Shown here one piece after another: positions 59,933-61,342 of a DNA stretch of 61,342 nucleotides (its first letter is position 1; every line of letters starts with the position of its first letter). The notes beneath the pieces were generated by a model. The model saw only the letters and a program-made list of their open reading frames with translations, ran no database searches and had not been told where the DNA came from. A program made the translations under genes and the position numbers. This DNA is from RGIG7450 sp045648785 (GTDB lineage: Bacteria > Bacillota > Clostridia > RUG12999). The stretch lies in assembly GCA_045648785.1 (NCBI GenBank), contig JAZROP010000040.1:1-61342 (forward strand), written 5' to 3'.

Positions 59933-60736
59933 ATGAATAAAACCCGACTCGATGTATATTTGACAGAAAATGGTCTGGCTCCCTCACGCGAGAAGGCTAA
60001 GGCTTATATAATGTCAGGAACAGTATATGTAAATAACCAGAAAACCGACAAGGCAGGCGCACTTGTTTCGGACAAAGATGTTGTTGAAATGAGAGGCAAA
60101 AAAATGCCTTATGTCAGCCGCGGAGGCTTAAAGCTTGAAAAAGCCGTTAATTCTTTTGGTCTTGCCCTTTCGGGAAAGATTTGCATGGATGCAGGGGCAT
60201 CTACAGGCGGATTTACCGATTGTATGCTTAAAAACGGTGCCATAAAGGTTTATTCTGTGGATGTCGGCTATGGGCAGCTTGCATGGGAGCTCCGAACAGA
60301 CGAGCGAGTTATCAACCTTGAACGCACCAATGTCCGCTATCTCACAGAGCAGCAGGTGCCCGACAGGGTTTCCTTTATTTCAGCCGACCTGTCATTTATA
60401 TCTTTAAAGCTTGTACTTCCCGTGCTTAAAAATTTTCTTACGGATGACGGGCAAATGGTTTGCCTCATTAAACCTCAGTTTGAAGCTGGCAGAGAAAAGG
60501 TTGGAAAAAAAGGCGTTGTCCGTGATAAATCGGTTCATGCAGAAGTTATTGAAAGCATCTATTGTTTTGCCCAGTCAATCGGGCTTTACGCCCACGGGCT
60601 TGATTTTTCACCTGTGAGAGGTCCCGAGGGCAATATAGAATATCTTATTTTACTTTCTCAGCATCAGGATAACATTGTTTCAAACGACATTATCCCGGAG
60701 CTTGTAAACAAATCTCACGAGGTGCTTGACACATGA
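59933..60736 (+). CDS. TlyA-type rRNA 2'-O-methyltransferase
   Basis: The 267-residue protein has an N-terminal S4 RNA-binding domain (RLDVYLTENGLAPSREKA) and an FtsJ-like methyltransferase with the SAM motif DAGASTGGFTDCML near 83 and the KPQFE segment near 180. TlyA members methylate C residues of 16S/23S rRNA; some have hemolysin annotations. It is placed between dxs and a membrane gene and overlaps the latter by 4 bp. Target site not decidable. Confidence 0.92.
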   Translation: MNKTRLDVYLTENGLAPSREKAKAYIMSGTVYVNNQKTDKAGALVSDKDVVEMRGKKMPYVSRGGLKLEKAVNSFGLALSGKICMDAGASTGGFTDCMLKNGAIKVYSVDVGYGQLAWELRTDERVINLERTNVRYLTEQQVPDRVSFISADLSFISLKLVLPVLKNFLTDDGQMVCLIKPQFEAGREKVGKKGVVRDKSVHAEVIESIYCFAQSIGLYAHGLDFSPVRGPEGNIEYLILLSQHQDNIVSNDIIPELVNKSHEVLDT

Positions 60737-61221
60737 AAAACACCGGAAAAATAACATTTGCCGCTGTCGGCTGCGCCCTATCTGTAGTGTTATTATTTGT
60801 TGCATCCCTCGTTCAGACAGGAACACTCGCATTTCAGTATGCGGTTGGCCTTCTTATAATGCTGACCGTTTCGCGCAGCGGTCTTTATTATGGCATATCT
60901 TCATATATTGCTACTGCAATTTTATGCTTTGCACTGCTTCCCGACAAGGCAACCGCCGTTTCCTACACGCTATTTTTCGGCACAATTCCCATCATAAAAT
61001 ATTTTGCCGAAAAATGTCCACGCGTGATTGAATGGATAATTAAAATATTACTTATGAATATAATCATTTGCGGAATGTATTTTGCTTTTAGAGCAGTAAT
61101 CCTTACTGCGTTACCCGTTCCTTACTTATGGGTTGGGGCGCTCATTTCTGCAATTTGTTATGACCTGCTGCTTTCCTTCGGTTTTTCCTTTGCGTCAAGG
61201 TATTTTAACAAAAACACTTGA
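60733..61221 (+). CDS. Membrane protein, unknown, after tlyA
   Basis: The 162-residue protein has about five membrane segments (near 8-28, 34-52, 55-95, 100-122 and 130-155) and no clear signature. It overlaps tlyA by 4 bp, so it is probably the last gene of the dxs operon. Its end overlaps the -35 of the next promoter. Function unknown. Confidence 0.72.
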   Translation: MKNTGKITFAAVGCALSVVLLFVASLVQTGTLAFQYAVGLLIMLTVSRSGLYYGISSYIATAILCFALLPDKATAVSYTLFFGTIPIIKYFAEKCPRVIEWIIKILLMNIIICGMYFAFRAVILTALPVPYLWVGALISAICYDLLLSFGFSFASRYFNKNT

Positions 61222-61246
61222 CATAGCAGGCGCAAAACTATATAAT
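61218..61246 (+). promoter_or_regulatory. Consensus promoter of the yebC-like gene
   Basis: TTGACA (61218-61223), 17 bp, TATAAT (61241-61246): perfect consensus. Confidence 0.85.
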
Positions 61247-61286
61247 TAAATGTTGTAAATAATTAAAAAAGAAGGGTTTTGAAAAT

Positions 61287-61342
61287 ATGTCAGGACATTC
61301 CAAATGGTCAAATATTAAGCATAAAAAAGAAAAAACAGATGC
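61287..61342 (+). CDS. YebC/PmpR-family protein, 5' end only
   Basis: The ATG at 61287 is followed by SGHSKWSNIKHKKEKTDA, the conserved N-terminus of the YebC/PmpR family (translation factor or regulator acting at polyproline and other stalled ribosomes). The gene continues beyond the window. Confidence 0.88.
   Translation, partial: MSGHSKWSNIKHKKEKTD

Overview
The window looks like a chromosomal segment of an AT-rich, anaerobic, fermentative member of the Clostridia (Firmicutes), probably a gut-type or uncultivated lineage. The evidence is a pyruvate:ferredoxin oxidoreductase, a GTP-type PEP carboxykinase, a secondary-alcohol dehydrogenase of the Thermoanaerobacter type, a feoA/feoB system with a small Cys-rich partner, a HisZ-dependent short HisG, strong AGGAGG-type ribosome binding sites and near-consensus sigma-A promoters. 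No rRNA, CRISPR array, complete prophage or defence island is visible.

Layout. 1-7.4 kb: a purine-type phosphoribosyltransferase (minus), nifJ, then an intergenic stretch with a palindromic repeat pair and a promoter-driven structured RNA or leader, an SLH-domain exported protein, and a minus-strand cluster of a RAYT transposase (carrying the same palindromes inside its reading frame), a small Cys protein, YraN and a small membrane protein. 7.5-9.2 kb: eda and kdgK, the last steps of uronate/ketodeoxygluconate breakdown. 9.3-20.7 kb: recD2-comF-tsaE-tsaB-rpiB-parE-parC-rsmA, tightly packed with overlapping stops and starts, followed by a separately promoted pckG. 20.8-25.4 kb: capE-capF for a modified UDP-sugar, a broken alpha/beta hydrolase, a patatin-like lipase and a degraded minus-strand fragment.

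25.4-31.4 kb is the most accessory-looking part, all on the minus strand: an MBL-fold hydrolase, a Dabb protein, a P-loop kinase-like protein, a four-helix-bundle protein next to an array of CATATCGAG repeats, an ABC exporter with a TetR regulator and a small membrane protein, and a tRNA-Ser/tRNA-Gln pair with a duplicated tRNA-Gln 3' end about 180 bp away. 31.4-35.0 kb: an aspartate aminotransferase, purB and a membrane protein.

35.1-45.1 kb is metal and membrane homeostasis: a DtxR-like repressor, a CopA ATPase with a CopZ-like domain fused to its C-terminus (with an internal Shine-Dalgarno and ATG), divergent feoA-feoB-feoC-like genes with repeated GTTAG/CTAAC operators, a calcium-type P-ATPase and a cardiolipin synthase. 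A CapA-family lipoprotein lies at 45.1-46.3 kb. 46.3-54.8 kb is a complete histidine operon led by a TrpR/YerC-type regulator (yerC-hisZ-G-D-C-B-H-A-F-IE and a PHP phosphatase). 54.8-61.3 kb: an alcohol dehydrogenase, a YerB-like lipoprotein and a LacI regulator on the minus strand, divergent from dxs-tlyA-membrane protein, and the start of a yebC gene at the right edge.

Most of the window is ordinary core metabolism. The points most worth a second look are the 4540-4717 structured RNA, the palindrome-carrying RAYT and its intergenic copy, the CopA-CopZ fusion with an internal start, the repeat array beside the four-helix-bundle gene, and the iron operators. No clearly new multi-gene system could be demonstrated from sequence alone.
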